From positions 1 to 22,461 of the IMG/VR virus record IMGVR_UViG_3300043466_000709: DNA of 22,461 bases, one strand, 5' to 3'. Source of the stretch: a virus. Made by a program: the position numbers and the translations under genes. Within the stretch, counting starts at the first letter, position 1. Every line of letters starts with the position of its first letter. Shown piece by piece: positions 21,969 to 22,461 of this stretch. Under the pieces are notes generated by a model. It saw only the letters and a program-made list of their open reading frames with translations. It searched no databases and was not told where the DNA came from.

Positions 21969-22454
21969 TCACTGCGAGATGTTCAGCACATCGCGCAGCT
22001 TGGTAGCGTACCAAGCCATCTTCCCGGCGTCAATGTCGGGCGCACCCTTCTTGCCGATGCGGGAGGCGTACTTCAGGGCGCTGCCCTTGAGGTAGCCGAT
22101 GTACTCCTCGCGGGTCAGCTTGGCCTGAATGAAGTCGATGGTCTCGATGCCACCTGCCTTGTAGTGGGGCGGGTGGTTGACCAAGTCGGCTTTGGCCTCA
22201 GGGAACAACTCCTTCTGCACCGCCTCGGGCACGGGCACAGTCACGCTGAATGTGTTGCTCTTGTGCACTGCATCAATATCCACAGGCTTGGCCTTGGGCA
22301 CAGCCGGGCTCGGCGTCTTCTTCTTGTACTTAATTGCGTACACCAAGCTGATCTTAACGCCCAGCTGCTCGGCCACATACTTGGCCTTGGCGTTGGGGTT
22401 TGCGGCCAGGAAGCGGCGTACCTTCTCACTCATCGACAGTCTCTTGCGTCCCAT
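21969..22454 (-). CDS. HTH-DUF3310 fusion protein (T7 gp1.7-like C-terminus)
   Basis: The frame is open to the right edge of the window. The ATG at 22454 has only seven bases upstream visible (CCCCAAA, no binding site), so the start is provisional. The N-terminus (MSEKVRRFLAANPNAKAKYV to about residue 42) is a helix-turn-helix (AEQLGVKISLVYAIKYKK). A Pro/Lys linker follows, then the DUF3310 domain (92-158): VNHPPHY, GIETIDFI, YIGYLKGSALKYASR and AGKMAWY are clear family landmarks. DUF3310 proteins include phage T7 gp1.7, described as a nucleotide kinase, so a role in nucleotide metabolism is plausible. The added HTH suggests DNA contact or a regulatory function. It is the first gene at the right edge and has its own terminator. 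Confidence 0.85.
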   Translation of the reverse strand: MGRKRLSMSEKVRRFLAANPNAKAKYVAEQLGVKISLVYAIKYKKKTPSPAVPKAKPVDIDAVHKSNTFSVTVPVPEAVQKELFPEAKADLVNHPPHYKAGGIETIDFIQAKLTREEYIGYLKGSALKYASRIGKKGAPDIDAGKMAWYATKLRDVLNISQ

Positions 22455-22461
22455 TTTGGGG

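Noticed and set aside
21963-22461. + strand open frame with a good-looking AGGAGAG site before ATG 21963
   Set aside because: It runs fully antisense to the DUF3310 gene, whose family landmarks are unmistakable, and the + product has no recognisable features.
1-22461. tRNA genes, insertion sequences, integrase or attachment sites
   Set aside because: I looked for cloverleaf-like sequences, transposase or recombinase motifs and terminal repeats and saw none that I could support.

Overview
The window is a piece of a double-stranded DNA tailed-bacteriophage genome (Caudoviricetes). No bacterial housekeeping gene, tRNA, rRNA, integrase, transposase or CRISPR array is visible. The proteins resemble those of environmental phages of Proteobacteria: low-complexity virion proteins rich in Gly, Ala and Gln, a very large polyvalent protein, a family-A DNA polymerase, a primase-helicase, an SNF2-type helicase and a DUF3310 protein. 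The promoters look like sigma-70 promoters (TTGACA -35 boxes). The host cannot be named from the sequence.

Left half (1-11373, + strand): four consecutive virion-type genes with good ribosome binding sites and 9-12 nt gaps. They encode a 5'-truncated protein with two 65-residue helix-turn-helix-like repeats, a Gln-rich protein, an Ala/Gln-rich helical protein, and a 2117-residue protein with an HExxH zincin-like domain and an AT-hook-like KRGRPK. The first three share a short motif of the form h-A-x-G-G-h. The transcript converges on the right half at a hairpin (11377-11399) whose U-tract serves only the leftward transcript.

Right half (11468-22454, - strand): the DNA-metabolism block, read right to left. 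It starts with an HTH-DUF3310 protein that ends at its own terminator (21899-21922). After promoter PB (21800-21827) come a double-CxxC protein, a VRR-NUC nuclease, a 127-aa protein, DNA polymerase A, a 62-aa protein, a PD-(D/E)XK nuclease with Cas4-like cysteines, a 102-aa HNH-reminiscent protein, an acidic 85-aa protein and an SNF2 helicase. After promoter PA (16098-16125) come a coiled-coil protein, a probable ssDNA-binding protein, an HTH regulator, a primase-helicase and a 64-aa protein, ending at the 11377 terminator. Most genes in the PB series overlap by 1-8 nt, which implies translational coupling.

The most interesting signals are non-coding. PA and PB share an 18-nt block centred on the palindrome CTTGAC-N3-GTCAAG, which overlaps the -35 box, and a 19-nt leader that carries the ribosome binding site. 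A different 16-nt near-palindrome, CCCTAACAATGTTAGG, occurs twice around the head of the PB operon. A UUCG-capped hairpin separates the HTH gene from the primase gene. Together these suggest a small regulatory circuit controlling two replication operons, possibly through the 77-aa HTH protein. That link is inference.
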